Shown here: positions 1 to 9,063 of the stretch, piece after piece
Position numbering within the stretch: position 1 is the first letter of the stretch
Layout of the letters: every line of letters starts with the position of its first letter
NCBI RefSeq assembly: GCF_042646385.1
Contig: NZ_JBHRTO010000002.1
Location: 1 to 64,000 of the forward strand
Direction of reading: 5' to 3'
Length of the DNA stretch: 64,000 bases
Origin: Cypionkella sinensis
GTDB taxonomy: Bacteria; Pseudomonadota; Alphaproteobacteria; Rhodobacterales; Rhodobacteraceae
Program-made: the position numbers and the translations under genes
Notes under the pieces: model-generated
Databases searched by the model: none
What the model was told of the DNA's origin: nothing
The model's input: only the letters and a program-made list of their open reading frames with translations

Positions 1-445
1 CTTTACCAGGTCATCGGTAGCTCAGCTCTCGCCAAATTCCCTGCTGGTCAGATATGCTACGTATTGCGACGCCGATGCGCCCAAACCGCCCACATATCCC
101 TTCAACTATCATCAATGTCAAAGAGCGCGGACACAAAACAAACAACACACCCGAACTTCGGGCGTCTTGCCTTCGTGCATCCAGATTTCGTTACGAGCGT
201 TTCATCTCGCTTCCCGTTCCATCCCGTCTGCATCGCTGCGTCTGTTCGTCTTCGGTGAGGCGGTATTTAGGGAAAGCTTCCGGGGGCCGCAAGAGGAAAA
301 AACACATCCGCTTTCTTTTTTCTGTCACACTCAATGTTTACAGGGGTTTTTCACTGTCGACGCCCAGCCATTCAGCAGGATGAAAACCGGCTTGGGCGAC
401 AAATCCGGCGAATCTCGCGAATCTGCCGCCCTGATTCTGCCCGAT
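1..445. other. No recognisable gene; GANTC-rich stretch at its right end
   Basis: No reading frame here has credible protein character on either strand, and I recognise no tRNA or rRNA. The right-hand part carries a dense run of GANTC sites, the CcrM methylation target of alphaproteobacteria, at 410, 419, 433, 443 and 452. The run continues into the 3' end of the amidohydrolase gene at 500 and 525. Bases 290-350 are rich in A and T tracts. Confidence 0.5.
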
Positions 446-2107
446 TCAGGCGAATCCCGGTGCCTGATGGGTGATTTGCCCCGCCGAAATCGTCAGAGCG
501 ATTCCGGTTTTGCCCAAATCCTGCGAATCTATCGCCTCGATATCGCCATCAATCAGCACAAGGTCAGCGGCAAGGCCCACAACCAGCTTGCCGGTGACGC
601 TTTCCATATGCGCAGCCCACGCCCCGCCCGCCGTATAGGCGTAGAGGCTGTCCATCAGGCTGACCCGTTCATCGGCTGCACCATCATAAGCAACCCGCGT
701 CATCGCCGCCTGCAAGCCCCGCATCACCGAGACATCCGTCACCGGCCAGTCAGAGGCGAAAGCCAACGGAGCGCCCTGATCGGCCAGCGTCTTCCAAAGA
801 TAGGCATCCGGCCAACGCGCGCGGTCAAACACTGTCTCCATCGTCGACATCGGGAAATCCATCGCCCCCGGCGGATGCGGCGGCTGCACGCTGGCCGTGA
901 TCCCAAGCGCCCCCAGGCGCGGAATATCGGCGCGGTCGATCAGTTCGATATGCTCAATCCGGTGCCGCATGTCGCGCAGGCCATTGGCCTGCCCCGCCGC
1001 TTCATAGCCATCAATCGTGGTGCGCACCGCGCCATCGCCGATCGCATGCACCGCAATTTGCAAACCGCGCCGATCAATCTCGGTGCAGATCGCCTTGAAC
1101 CGCTCGGGTTCGAACAAAGGCTCGCCGCGTTCCGTGGTGCCGGGATAGTCGTTCAGCATGAAGGCCGTCCGGCTGTCGACCACGCCATCCATGAACATCT
1201 TCACAAAGCCCGACGACACCCAGTCGTCATTATACTCTGCCGTCATGGCACTCGCCCGCTCCAGCTCGGAGAGTTCCATATGCGGTTTGAAGTGGAATGG
1301 CACCTTGACCCGCGCGGTCAACCGCCCCTCGTCTTTCATCTCGCGCAGCAGTTGGCAGGTGTAGCGGTTGCCATCCATGTTCACCATGCTGGTGATGCCA
1401 TGCGCGGCGCAATGCGCCAGCCCCGCCGCGATCTTGTCTTTATCCTTGGCGCGCACCGCGTCCGACGGCCAAGGCTCCGGCTCCCCGCCCGTCGCAATCC
1501 CCAACTGCAAATGCGCTTCGCCGCCCAAGGCCAGAATCGGGCCGAACGCCTCAAACTCGCGCAACTCGCCGGTGGCGGTGCCATCTTCGGCCATCACCAC
1601 CTCATGCCCATGCGGCATCGCAGCCCCATGCAGCAGACCCGCCGCAGACAAAGCCGCCGTATTGGCCCAAACCGTATGGTGATCGGGCGACATCATCGCG
1701 ATCGGGCGATCGGCAATCACCCGGTCCAGATCCTGCCGCGTCACCGGCGCGTCAAGAATCTCATACGACGCCCCCTGCGCCATCAGCAGCGCATTGTTGG
1801 GATACTGCACAGCATAGGCTTCAAACGCCGCTTTCAGCGCGTCAAAGCCATGCACCCCGCCGATCTGCAATTGCGCCAGTTCATTGCCGCCCAGCACCAG
1901 ATGCAAATGGCTTTCCACAAACCCCGGCAGCAAACTGCGCCCGCCCGCATCAATCACCCGCGTATCCGGCCCCGCCAGCGCCGCCACTTCAGCCGTCGTG
2001 CCCACGGCAACAATCTTGCCGCCCGCCACGGCCACAGCCTCGGCCCGCGGCTTTGCTGCATCCATCGTCAAGACCTTGGCATGCGTCACAATCATATCTA
2101 CGGCCAT
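446..2107 (-). CDS. Amidohydrolase family protein (YtcJ-like, metal-dependent)
   Basis: A 553-residue protein that opens with the short beta-sandwich typical of amidohydrolases and reaches the metal-binding segment GFVESHLHLVLGG near residue 70. Later motifs are AVHAIGDGAVR (metal-ligand histidine) and FASDWPVTDVS (the C-terminal aspartate), which fit the YtcJ branch. The substrate cannot be told. I chose the ATG at 2107 because a GAGAGG ribosome site lies nine bases upstream. The in-frame ATG at 2116 directly abuts that site and has no spacing. The gene lies 74 bases downstream of the ureohydrolase gene on the same strand, with one repeat element between them that supplies the ribosome site. 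Confidence 0.88.
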   Translation of the reverse strand: MAVDMIVTHAKVLTMDAAKPRAEAVAVAGGKIVAVGTTAEVAALAGPDTRVIDAGGRSLLPGFVESHLHLVLGGNELAQLQIGGVHGFDALKAAFEAYAVQYPNNALLMAQGASYEILDAPVTRQDLDRVIADRPIAMMSPDHHTVWANTAALSAAGLLHGAAMPHGHEVVMAEDGTATGELREFEAFGPILALGGEAHLQLGIATGGEPEPWPSDAVRAKDKDKIAAGLAHCAAHGITSMVNMDGNRYTCQLLREMKDEGRLTARVKVPFHFKPHMELSELERASAMTAEYNDDWVSSGFVKMFMDGVVDSRTAFMLNDYPGTTERGEPLFEPERFKAICTEIDRRGLQIAVHAIGDGAVRTTIDGYEAAGQANGLRDMRHRIEHIELIDRADIPRLGALGITASVQPPHPPGAMDFPMSTMETVFDRARWPDAYLWKTLADQGAPLAFASDWPVTDVSVMRGLQAAMTRVAYDGAADERVSLMDSLYAYTAGGAWAAHMESVTGKLVVGLAADLVLIDGDIEAIDSQDLGKTGIALTISAGQITHQAPGFA

Positions 2108-2112
2108 CTTGG

Positions 2113-2146
2113 TCATCCTCTCTGCTCAAATATCCCCGCCGGAGGC
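2113..2146 (-). repeat. GCCTCCGGCGGG-type dispersed element (copy a)
   Basis: Read on the minus strand it starts GCCTCCGGCGGGGATATTT and ends with GAGCAGAGAGGATGA. The ending contains the ribosome site of the amidohydrolase gene and its first possible ATG. The right arm of the pair near 19.9 kb repeats this sequence with one change. Confidence 0.8.
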
Positions 2147-2181
2147 ATCCGCCCTCGGCGCAGCAAACCGCCTGTTACGGG

Positions 2182-3165
2182 CTATCCCCGCAAAGCCGCC
2201 ACACGCTCGGCCATCACACACAGCATCTCAAACATGATCGAAATCCCCAGCCACGCCGTCCCGCCACTGGCATCAAACGGCGGTGAGACTTCGACCAGAT
2301 CGGCGCCCACGATATTCACGCCCTTCAACAGCCGCGCCACCTGCAACGCCTGCCACGAATTCGGCCCGCCCACTTCCGGCGTTCCGGTTCCGGGTGCGAA
2401 AGTCGGGTCGACGAAATCAATGTCATAGGTGATATAGGTATCACCCTGCCCGACGATCTCGCGCGCTTCGGCCATCACATCCTCGGGCCCACGCGCGTGG
2501 AACTCGGCAATCGGAATGATGCGGATGCCATTGGCCGCAGCGAAATCCCAATCTTCGCGCCCATACGCCGTGCCGCGAATGCCGATCAGGCAATAGCGCT
2601 TGGGGTCGATCAGCCCCTCCTCCACCGCGCGGCGGAACGGGGTGCCGTGGTTGTATTTGGAGGTGCCGAAATAAATGTCGTTCAAATCGGTATGGCTGTC
2701 GAACTGGATCATCCCCACCGGGCGCTGCTTTGCCACCGCCCGCAGGATCGGCAAGCTGCACAGATGATCGCCGCCCCCGGTCAGCGGCAATACACCCGCT
2801 GCCACAACCCGGTCATAAAACGCCTCCATCCGCGCAAGGCTATCCATCAGATCAGCCGGGTTCGGCGCCACATCCCCCAGATCAGCGCAGTTGGCGAGTT
2901 CAAACGGAGCCACCCAGGTCGTGCCATTCATCGCGCGGATCATCGTCGACAGATCGCGCAACTGCCGTGGCCCATGCCGCGGACCCGGCCGGTTCGTCGT
3001 GCCGCCATCCCAAGGCGCACCGATCAACCCGATCTCGACCTCAGCAAACCGCGCATGGTCAAACGGCACATGCGGCAGCCGCATGAAAGTCGGAATCCCT
3101 GCGAATCGCGGCAGATCGAAACCGGAAACCGGAGCGAAAAATTCAGTCGTATTGCGGAGTGTCAT
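2182..3165 (-). CDS. speB: Agmatinase/ureohydrolase family protein
   Basis: A 327-residue arginase-fold enzyme, the usual family length, predicted to hydrolyse a guanidino compound to an amine plus urea at a binuclear metal centre. Metal-ligand motifs are visible in order: GGGDHLCSLPIL, QFDSHTDLND and TYDIDFVDPTFAPGTG. The second motif has Ser where the common form is DAHxD. Substrate cannot be assigned between agmatine, guanidinobutyrate and related guanidines, so speB is a family label. The start has a strong G-rich ribosome site. It is probably cotranscribed with the amidohydrolase downstream. Confidence 0.85.
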   Translation of the reverse strand: MTLRNTTEFFAPVSGFDLPRFAGIPTFMRLPHVPFDHARFAEVEIGLIGAPWDGGTTNRPGPRHGPRQLRDLSTMIRAMNGTTWVAPFELANCADLGDVAPNPADLMDSLARMEAFYDRVVAAGVLPLTGGGDHLCSLPILRAVAKQRPVGMIQFDSHTDLNDIYFGTSKYNHGTPFRRAVEEGLIDPKRYCLIGIRGTAYGREDWDFAAANGIRIIPIAEFHARGPEDVMAEAREIVGQGDTYITYDIDFVDPTFAPGTGTPEVGGPNSWQALQVARLLKGVNIVGADLVEVSPPFDASGGTAWLGISIMFEMLCVMAERVAALRG

Positions 3166-3347
3166 ATACTGCCCCCCCCTTCGGGGCGATTCTTTCCCCT
3201 CATATGATCAAATCCTTCGGCGCTTGTCAGCCGAACCACGACCCGCATGGCCGTTTCGCGACACCACCAGCCTGCCAAAGGCTTGACCCGCAGCGCGCCT
3301 TCAGTCCTTATCGGCGCAACACGCTCTTTTGCGCCCAAGGATTTCGC

Positions 3348-3725
3348 ATGTTTTCCAAGCCAGCCGACCCCGCTGCCCCGCCGACCCGTCCTACGGGGGG
3401 CAATATCAGCAGCAACAACCGCTCTGTCCTGTCGGCTGATCTGAAGATCGTCGGCGATATCACCTCCACCGGCACCATCGAAGTGCTGGGTGAGGTCGAG
3501 GGCACACTCTCGGCCCATGGGCTGCTGATCGGCGGCGAAGGCCGCGTCTCGGGGCAAGTCGCCGCTGAGACGGTTGAGGTCAAAGGCAAGCTCGATGGCC
3601 GCGTCGACAGCCAGACCTTCACCCTGCGCGCTGCAGCCCAAGTGGCCGCTGACATCAGCTATTCGACGCTGGTGATCGAAAGCGGTGCCCAGATCGAAGG
3701 CCGCTTCACCAAAGCCAAGGCCTGA
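3348..3725 (+). CDS. Bactofilin family cytoskeletal protein
   Basis: A 125-residue protein with a short disordered Pro/Asn-rich N-terminus followed by a bactofilin domain (roughly residues 25-115). The domain is a right-handed beta-helix with repeating turns, for example VLGEVEGTLSAHGLLIGGEG and then VSGQVAAETVEVKGKLDGRV. Bactofilins polymerise without nucleotide and scaffold cell-wall or envelope enzymes. The reading frame stays open upstream, but the ATG at 3348 gives the standard length. It is convergent with the thioesterase gene and shares a terminator with it. Confidence 0.9.
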   Translation: MFSKPADPAAPPTRPTGGNISSNNRSVLSADLKIVGDITSTGTIEVLGEVEGTLSAHGLLIGGEGRVSGQVAAETVEVKGKLDGRVDSQTFTLRAAAQVAADISYSTLVIESGAQIEGRFTKAKA

Positions 3726-3746
3726 TCAGCCTGCCCCATCGACCCC

Positions 3747-3775
3747 AAAGGCGCGCATGCCCTGCGCGCCTTTTT
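3747..3775. terminator. Intrinsic terminator between convergent genes
   Basis: AAAGGCGCGCA and TGCGCGCCTTTTT form an 11-bp stem with a 5-base loop and a T-run. It sits 22 bases after the bactofilin stop. The mirrored A-run means it can also serve the thioesterase gene on the other strand. Confidence 0.85.
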
Positions 3776-3780
3776 GCATG

Positions 3781-4200
3781 TTAGCGCGCAGGCGGAATCG
3801 CATAGGTCAGGCTGGCACGGGCCACCGGCTCGGCCATACCGTCTGAAAACAGCATCACATCCCCCACTGCCAGACTGCGCCCCAGCTTCAGCAGCCGCGC
3901 CTCGGCCCGCATATCCACCCTGGCCTGCGGCTTACGCATGAAATCCATGCTGCAATTGGTTGTCACCGCCAAAGCCACCGGGCCAATCCGCGACAGGATC
4001 GCCAGATACATCGCCACATCTGCCAGCGCGAACATCGCAGGCCCCGACACCGTGCCGCCGGGGCGCAGATGCCGCTCTTGCACCCTCAGCCGCAGCGTCA
4101 GGCCATCAGCCTCGGCCCGCTCGACCACGAAATCCGCCGCCACCTGAGCGAAATCGCGCGCCAGAAACGCCTGCAGTGCTGCCACATCCATCACGATCAT
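3781..4200 (-). CDS. PaaI-family hotdog thioesterase
   Basis: A 139-residue single hotdog-fold protein. The segment HLRPGGTVSGPAMFALADVAMYLAI matches the PaaI signature, with G-x-x-x-SG-P and the A/D helix. The likely role is hydrolysis of acyl- or aryl-CoA thioesters, with the substrate unknown. It is divergent from the enoyl-CoA hydratase gene across 54 bases, which fits a shared acyl-CoA role. Confidence 0.85.
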   Translation of the reverse strand: MIVMDVAALQAFLARDFAQVAADFVVERAEADGLTLRLRVQERHLRPGGTVSGPAMFALADVAMYLAILSRIGPVALAVTTNCSMDFMRKPQARVDMRAEARLLKLGRSLAVGDVMLFSDGMAEPVARASLTYAIPPAR

Positions 4201-4254
4201 GCTTTCCCCCTGCCCCAGACCCGCCTAGAGTTTCGTCAATCGAAGGGGGATGCA

Positions 4255-5043
4255 ATGAGCAACGAGATCCTGTTACGCCAAGACGCAGGCGGCATCGCCA
4301 CGCTGACCCTGAACGCGCCCGCCAGTTTCAACGCATTGTCGAATGCCATGCTGGCCGCGTTGCAGTCCGAGATCGCCCGCCTGCACACCGACACCAGCAT
4401 CCGAGTGGTGATCCTGAGAGGCGCAGGCAAAGCCTTCTGCGCTGGCCACGATCTGCGCGAGATGCAGGCCGCCCGCGCTGCCCCCGACCAAGGCCGCGCC
4501 GCATTCACAGCGCTGTTCGCGCATTGCGCAAAGGTGATGCAGGCGTTGCAAGCCCTGCCGCAACCCACCATCGCGCAAGTCCACGGCATCGCCACCGCCG
4601 CAGGCTGCCAACTCGCCGCCTCTTGTGATCTGATCACCGCCGCCCCCGGAACCCGCTTTGGCGTCAACGGCATCAATATAGGGCTGTTTTGCAGCACGCC
4701 GATGGTCGCCCTTGCCCGCAAAATTCCCCCCGCTGTGGCCTTCGAGATGCTGGCAACCGGCGCTTTCATCGACGCCACCCGCGCCTATGAGATCGGCCTG
4801 ATCAATCGCCTGACCACCCCAGAGACGCTTGAGGCTGAAACCCAAGCCCTCGCCGAAACCCTCGCCGCCAAATTGCCCGAAGCCCTGCACATGGGCAAAG
4901 CCGCCTTCCGCGACACCCAAACGCTGGACACCGCCGAAGCCTACGCCCGCGCCTCGGCCACCATGGTCGAAAACATCCTGCTGCCCGATACAGATGAAGG
5001 CATCACCGCCTTTCTGGAAAAGCGCAAACCCAACTGGGCGTAG
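4255..5043 (+). CDS. Enoyl-CoA hydratase/isomerase family (crotonase) protein
   Basis: A 262-residue crotonase-fold protein. It has the CoA-binding/oxyanion segment GKAFCAGHDLREM and the second oxyanion segment HGIATAAGCQLAASCDLITA. It would hydrate or isomerise an enoyl-CoA; the substrate is not predictable. The start at 4255 follows an AAGGGGGA ribosome site. The usual catalytic glutamate position before AGC is not obvious, so it may be a crotonase other than a classical beta-oxidation hydratase. Confidence 0.88.
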   Translation: MSNEILLRQDAGGIATLTLNAPASFNALSNAMLAALQSEIARLHTDTSIRVVILRGAGKAFCAGHDLREMQAARAAPDQGRAAFTALFAHCAKVMQALQALPQPTIAQVHGIATAAGCQLAASCDLITAAPGTRFGVNGINIGLFCSTPMVALARKIPPAVAFEMLATGAFIDATRAYEIGLINRLTTPETLEAETQALAETLAAKLPEALHMGKAAFRDTQTLDTAEAYARASATMVENILLPDTDEGITAFLEKRKPNWA

Positions 5044-5066
5044 GGGTGGTCCACCCCAACGCCCGA

Positions 5067-6245
5067 TCATCCCCGCCTCAGCAGCCCGATGCCAATCGCC
5101 AAGCCGCCCAAGCCCAGCGCCAGACAGAACCCGTAGATCAGCTCTGGCCCGCCCAGATGCAGTAGGCCCGCCCCGACTGAAGGTGCTGCGGCCGAAGCCA
5201 GAATTGGCGCCACTGCCACAGCACCCGAAATCGTGCCAAAGCCGCGCCGCCCCAGAATATCCACGATCAGCATCGGCCGCAGGATCGACAGCAAACCCGC
5301 GCCCGCCCCCTGCAAGGCCGCAAAGGCAAAGATCAGCAGCGGCCACCAGCCCGCGCTCAGCAGCGCCACGCTGGCGCAGACCACGCCCACCAGCGACCAC
5401 ACCGTTGCCCGTGCATTGCCAATCCGCGCGCCCTGAAACAGCAACACCAACCGCCCCAACACCTGCGAAGGCCCGATGCAAGCCGCGGCCAGCGTCGCCA
5501 TCCCCGCTGCAGCCCCCCGATCGGCGAACAGCATCAGCACATAGGTCAGCAAAATGCCGTGGTTGAGCCAGATCATGCCAAACACCGCCGCAATTGCCCA
5601 GAACGCAGGCCGCCGCATGGCTTGGCGCAGCACGCCGGGGGTGGCCTCGGCAGCAATACCGCCCGCCCGCTCCATCCGCCGCAAGCTGCGTACCGCATGG
5701 GCGTTGATCGGCACGGCCAGCAGCATCAACCCGGCAAAAGCGATCAGCGCGCCCGGACCGCCCAAGCTGCGGCCCAGCACATCGCCCAGCGGAAACGCCA
5801 AAGTGCCCGCAAAGCCCGCAACCAGCGTCACCTTGGTAATGGCACCGCGCGCCTCGGCCCCCAAGCGCCGGGTCAGAAAGGCAAAGCAGGATTCATAGAG
5901 ACAGCACGCCTGCGCGACACCCAACACCGCCCAGATCGCCCACCAGATCAGCGGCGACCCGGCCAACCCCAGCCCTGCCACGCCAACCGCCGCGAGGATC
6001 GGCGCATAGGTCAGCATCTCGCCGCCCCAGCCGCGATCCACCCAGCGCCCGGTGAACGGCGTCAGCGCCGCCATCACCAGAAACCCCAGCGTTGGCCCGA
6101 ACGCCAGTTCCGCCACCGACCACCCCGTCGCCGCCTGCAAATCCGGCAGCAGCGCCGGGAAGGCATAATACACCCCGGCATAGGTCAGCGTCTGCCCAAA
6201 GGCCAGCAGCCAAACCGCTGCAGCCTGGCCGGAAAACCAGCTCAC
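5067..6245 (-). CDS. MFS transporter
   Basis: A 392-residue membrane protein with about twelve hydrophobic helices. After helix 2 comes the MFS loop motif FTGRWVDRGWGGE, a variant of the GxxxDRxGRR signature. The substrate is unknown. The start is a GTG whose bases overlap the TGA of the M32 peptidase gene (GTGA), so translation is probably coupled. It is the last gene of the leftward run ctaA, M32 peptidase, MFS. Confidence 0.87.
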   Translation of the reverse strand: MSWFSGQAAAVWLLAFGQTLTYAGVYYAFPALLPDLQAATGWSVAELAFGPTLGFLVMAALTPFTGRWVDRGWGGEMLTYAPILAAVGVAGLGLAGSPLIWWAIWAVLGVAQACCLYESCFAFLTRRLGAEARGAITKVTLVAGFAGTLAFPLGDVLGRSLGGPGALIAFAGLMLLAVPINAHAVRSLRRMERAGGIAAEATPGVLRQAMRRPAFWAIAAVFGMIWLNHGILLTYVLMLFADRGAAAGMATLAAACIGPSQVLGRLVLLFQGARIGNARATVWSLVGVVCASVALLSAGWWPLLIFAFAALQGAGAGLLSILRPMLIVDILGRRGFGTISGAVAVAPILASAAAPSVGAGLLHLGGPELIYGFCLALGLGGLAIGIGLLRRG

Positions 6246-7720
6246 AACCGATACAATTCCCCGAATTTCGCCTCGAGGTAATCCAGCAGCGGCCCTTCGG
6301 TGGGTTCAAATCCGCAGGCATGTGCAATCGTGTCCCGCGGTTTGCGCAAACCGCCGTGCCGTTGCAAATTCTCCCGCAGCCAGCCCACCGCCCCCGAGGT
6401 ATCGCCCTGCGCCAGTTGCGCGTCCAACCCCGGCACCGCCGCCCGCATCGCGCGGTGCAAGCAACCGGCATAGACATTGCCCAAGGAATAGGTCGGGAAA
6501 TAGCCAAACAGCCCCACCGACCAATGCACATCCTGCAACACGCCATGGCTGGGCTTGTCCACCACCTGCCCAAAGTCGGCAAGGAAGCGATCATTCCACG
6601 CAGCCTCAAGATCATCCACAGCCAGATCGCCGCGGATCAACGCCCGCTCCAGATCAAAGCGCATCATGATATGCAGGTTGTAATGCACCTCATCGGCTTC
6701 GGTGCGGATGAAACCGGCATGCACCCGGTTCACGGCGCGGTAGAACGCCTCTGGCCCATCGACGTTTAACGGCCCGAACCGCGCGGCCATCTGGTCATAG
6801 ATCCAGCCGGTCATCGCCCTGCCCCGCCCGATCTGGTTCTCATAAATCCGGCTTTGGCTTTCATGCACCCCCATCGAGACACCGTGCCCCAGCGGGGTCA
6901 TGCCATAGTCAGGGTCAATCGCCAGTTCATAGCTGGAATGGCCAACCTCGTGGATCGTTGAATACAGACAGTTGAACGGATCACTCTCTACCACCCGCGT
7001 GGTGATCCGGCTGTCATTGCCGCCGCCAGATGAGAACGGATGCACCGCCAGATCAATCCGCCCGCGGGTGAAATCATAGCCAAACGCCGTCGCGACATCG
7101 CGCGCGAGGCGCAACTGCGCGTCCTGCGGAAACTGCCCCGACAACCCAGCCGGAGCCTCTGCCGCGAGCACCGCCGCCCGCAATGCCACCAACCGGGGGC
7201 GCATCCGGTCGAACATTGCCCCCAAAGACTCTGCCGTCGCCTCGGGCTCGTAATCATCAATCAGCGCGTCGTAAAGATCACCGCCGTCCGCCAAAGCCGC
7301 AGCTTCCTGCCGCTTCAGCGCGATCACCTCGCGCAGGGTTGGCAGGAAATCGGCGACCTTTTCGGCAGCCCTTGCCCGCGCCCAGATGCCCTGCGCGACG
7401 CTCGTCACCCGCGCCATTTCCTGCGCGAGATCCCCCGGCACCTTCACCGCGCGCTTGTAGCTGCGATCAATCTGATAGAGCTGCGCCGCCGCCACATCAT
7501 CGGCAGCCTCGGCATCCGCCAACCACTGCGCAATCTGCGGGTTGCACCGGCGCGCGTGCAGCACGCCCTCCATCGCAGCCATCTCGATCCCGCGCTGATC
7601 TGCGGCCCCTTGCGGCATCATGGTTTCCTGATCCCAGCCCGTCCGCTCGGCAATCTTGCCCAAGGCTTCGGTGTCACGCTGATAGGCCATCAGCTCTGCA
7701 TAGGCTTGATTGTTCTTCAT
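6242..7720 (-). CDS. Carboxypeptidase M32 (Taq-type metallocarboxypeptidase)
   Basis: A 492-residue, all-helical zinc carboxypeptidase of normal M32 length. The zinc motif HEVGH (in TIHEVGHSSYEL) lies near residue 255, followed by MGVHESQSRIYEN, which carries the third zinc ligand. It would release C-terminal amino acids from peptides in the cytoplasm. The start at 7720 overlaps the 3' end of ctaA by four bases. The frame is open further upstream, but that part would lie inside ctaA. Confidence 0.93.
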   Translation of the reverse strand: MKNNQAYAELMAYQRDTEALGKIAERTGWDQETMMPQGAADQRGIEMAAMEGVLHARRCNPQIAQWLADAEAADDVAAAQLYQIDRSYKRAVKVPGDLAQEMARVTSVAQGIWARARAAEKVADFLPTLREVIALKRQEAAALADGGDLYDALIDDYEPEATAESLGAMFDRMRPRLVALRAAVLAAEAPAGLSGQFPQDAQLRLARDVATAFGYDFTRGRIDLAVHPFSSGGGNDSRITTRVVESDPFNCLYSTIHEVGHSSYELAIDPDYGMTPLGHGVSMGVHESQSRIYENQIGRGRAMTGWIYDQMAARFGPLNVDGPEAFYRAVNRVHAGFIRTEADEVHYNLHIMMRFDLERALIRGDLAVDDLEAAWNDRFLADFGQVVDKPSHGVLQDVHWSVGLFGYFPTYSLGNVYAGCLHRAMRAAVPGLDAQLAQGDTSGAVGWLRENLQRHGGLRKPRDTIAHACGFEPTEGPLLDYLEAKFGELYRL

Positions 7721-8886
7721 GCCGTTCCCTCCCGGATCGAACCCGCCACCGGATACATCGCCAAATGCCGCGCCCGGATGATCAGCACCCACAGCACCAC
7801 CGCGCCCACCTGATGGGTGATCGCCACATGCGGCTGTGCCGCCGTCAGCGCGGTGTAAATCCCCAAGGCCACCTGCGCGAGAAGCATCAGCATCACCGCA
7901 TGAAACGCCCGACGCGTGGCAAAATTGCCCGAGGCGCGACCGCGCAGCCAGACCAGCACACCATAGGCAAACAGCCCATAGCCCCACATCCGGTGGATAA
8001 ACTGCACCAGACCGGGGTTTTCAAAGAACGCATGCCAGACCGGCAAACTGCCGCCCGCGCCATCCGGCACATAAAACGCATCCGCCGGAAAGAACTGCCC
8101 GTTCATATCGGGCCAGGTCGGAAACGCGCGGCCCGCGTCAATGCCCGCCACCAGCGCACCCAGCAAGATCTGCACGAAGGCCAGATGCATGAGGCCCGTG
8201 GCCTTGACCACCAGCTTACGCTCCCCCGCCCGCCGCGCCACCAAGAGATCGGTTTCTGTCCGGCCCAGCAGCAGCGCATACCAGGTGATCAGCCCGAGGA
8301 TGATGAATGCGAGACCGAGATGCGTCGCCAAGCGGTACGATTTTACATCAACCATGCCACTGGTCAGGCCCGAAGATACCATCCACCAGCCAATCGCGCC
8401 CTGAAGCCCGCCCAAAGCGCCAATCGCCAGCAGCCGCTTGGTCCAGCGCGGCGGGATCTGCCGCGCCAGCAGAAAGCCGAAAAAGCCCACGGCCCAAACC
8501 AGCCCGATCACGCGGCCAAGCTGACGATGGCCCCATTCCCACCAGAAGATCGACTTGAACTGATCCAACGTCATGGCCGAATTTTGCAGCATGAATTCGG
8601 GGCTGGCTTGATATTTCGCAAACTCCGCCGCCCAATCGGCGTCAGACAGCGGCGGGATCGCCCCTGTCACCGGCTTCCATTCCGTGATCGACAATCCCGA
8701 GTCGGTCAGCCGCGTCAGCCCGCCCACCACGATCATCAACGCTACCAGCGCAAAGATCATCAGCAGCCAAACCCGCACCCCCCGCCGCGCGCCCTTGCCG
8801 CGCCCGTCGATCAACCCACCTTGCGGCGTTGCCACCGCTGGCCCGCCGGTGCCGACTTCCTCAAAAATGCTGCGCTTGGTGGCCAT
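7717..8886 (-). CDS. ctaA: Heme A synthase (COX15/CtaA)
   Basis: A 389-residue eight-helix inner-membrane protein that oxidises the methyl group of heme O to the formyl group of heme A, for cytochrome aa3 oxidase. Family features are GGLTRLTDSGLSITEWKPVTG after helix 1, EWGHRQLGRVIGLVW with a heme-ligand histidine, and the later histidine segments ATHLGLAF, FIHRMWGY and ITHQVGAV. The length is typical of alphaproteobacterial type-2 CtaA. Confidence 0.95.
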   Translation of the reverse strand: MATKRSIFEEVGTGGPAVATPQGGLIDGRGKGARRGVRVWLLMIFALVALMIVVGGLTRLTDSGLSITEWKPVTGAIPPLSDADWAAEFAKYQASPEFMLQNSAMTLDQFKSIFWWEWGHRQLGRVIGLVWAVGFFGFLLARQIPPRWTKRLLAIGALGGLQGAIGWWMVSSGLTSGMVDVKSYRLATHLGLAFIILGLITWYALLLGRTETDLLVARRAGERKLVVKATGLMHLAFVQILLGALVAGIDAGRAFPTWPDMNGQFFPADAFYVPDGAGGSLPVWHAFFENPGLVQFIHRMWGYGLFAYGVLVWLRGRASGNFATRRAFHAVMLMLLAQVALGIYTALTAAQPHVAITHQVGAVVLWVLIIRARHLAMYPVAGSIREGTA

Positions 8887-8916
8887 GCCGAACCCCTTGG
8901 TTGCTTGGGCCAGACA

Positions 8917-9009
8917 CTAGGCCGCGCCCTTGGCAGCTTCAAGGGCTGCACGGGTGGCGAGATGCCGCAAACACACCACAGTCTCACCCACCCGGTCACA
9001 GCCATTCAT
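8917..9009 (-). CDS. Possible 30-residue small protein starting inside a repeat element
   Basis: The frame starts MNGCDRVGETVV and ends AALEAAKGAA. Its ATG is the one carried by the dispersed element at 9007-9036, with AGG about seven bases upstream. It fills most of the trmJ-ctaA gap. It is too short to judge by composition and has no recognisable family. Confidence 0.25.
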   Translation of the reverse strand: MNGCDRVGETVVCLRHLATRAALEAAKGAA

Positions 9010-9036
9010 CTTGGCCTAAATACTCCCGCCGGAGGC
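9007..9036 (-). repeat. GCCTCCGGCGGG-type dispersed element (copy b)
   Basis: On the minus strand it reads GCCTCCGGCGGGAGTATTT, then AGGCCAAGATG. It lies between trmJ and ctaA inside a leftward run. The same tail (CCAAGATGAA) is on the left arms of the pairs near 19.9 and 39.6 kb. Confidence 0.8.
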
Positions 9037-9063
9037 TACGCCGCCTGCGGCAGGCGCGCCGGC

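Noticed and set aside
15..40. tRNA-like string GGTAGCTCAG near the window start
   Set aside because: No anticodon arm, T-arm or acceptor stem follows.
167..2428. Long plus-strand open frame opposite the amidohydrolase and ureohydrolase genes
   Set aside because: Rich in Arg, His and Pro with no domain; it is the complementary-strand shadow of well-supported genes in GC-rich DNA.
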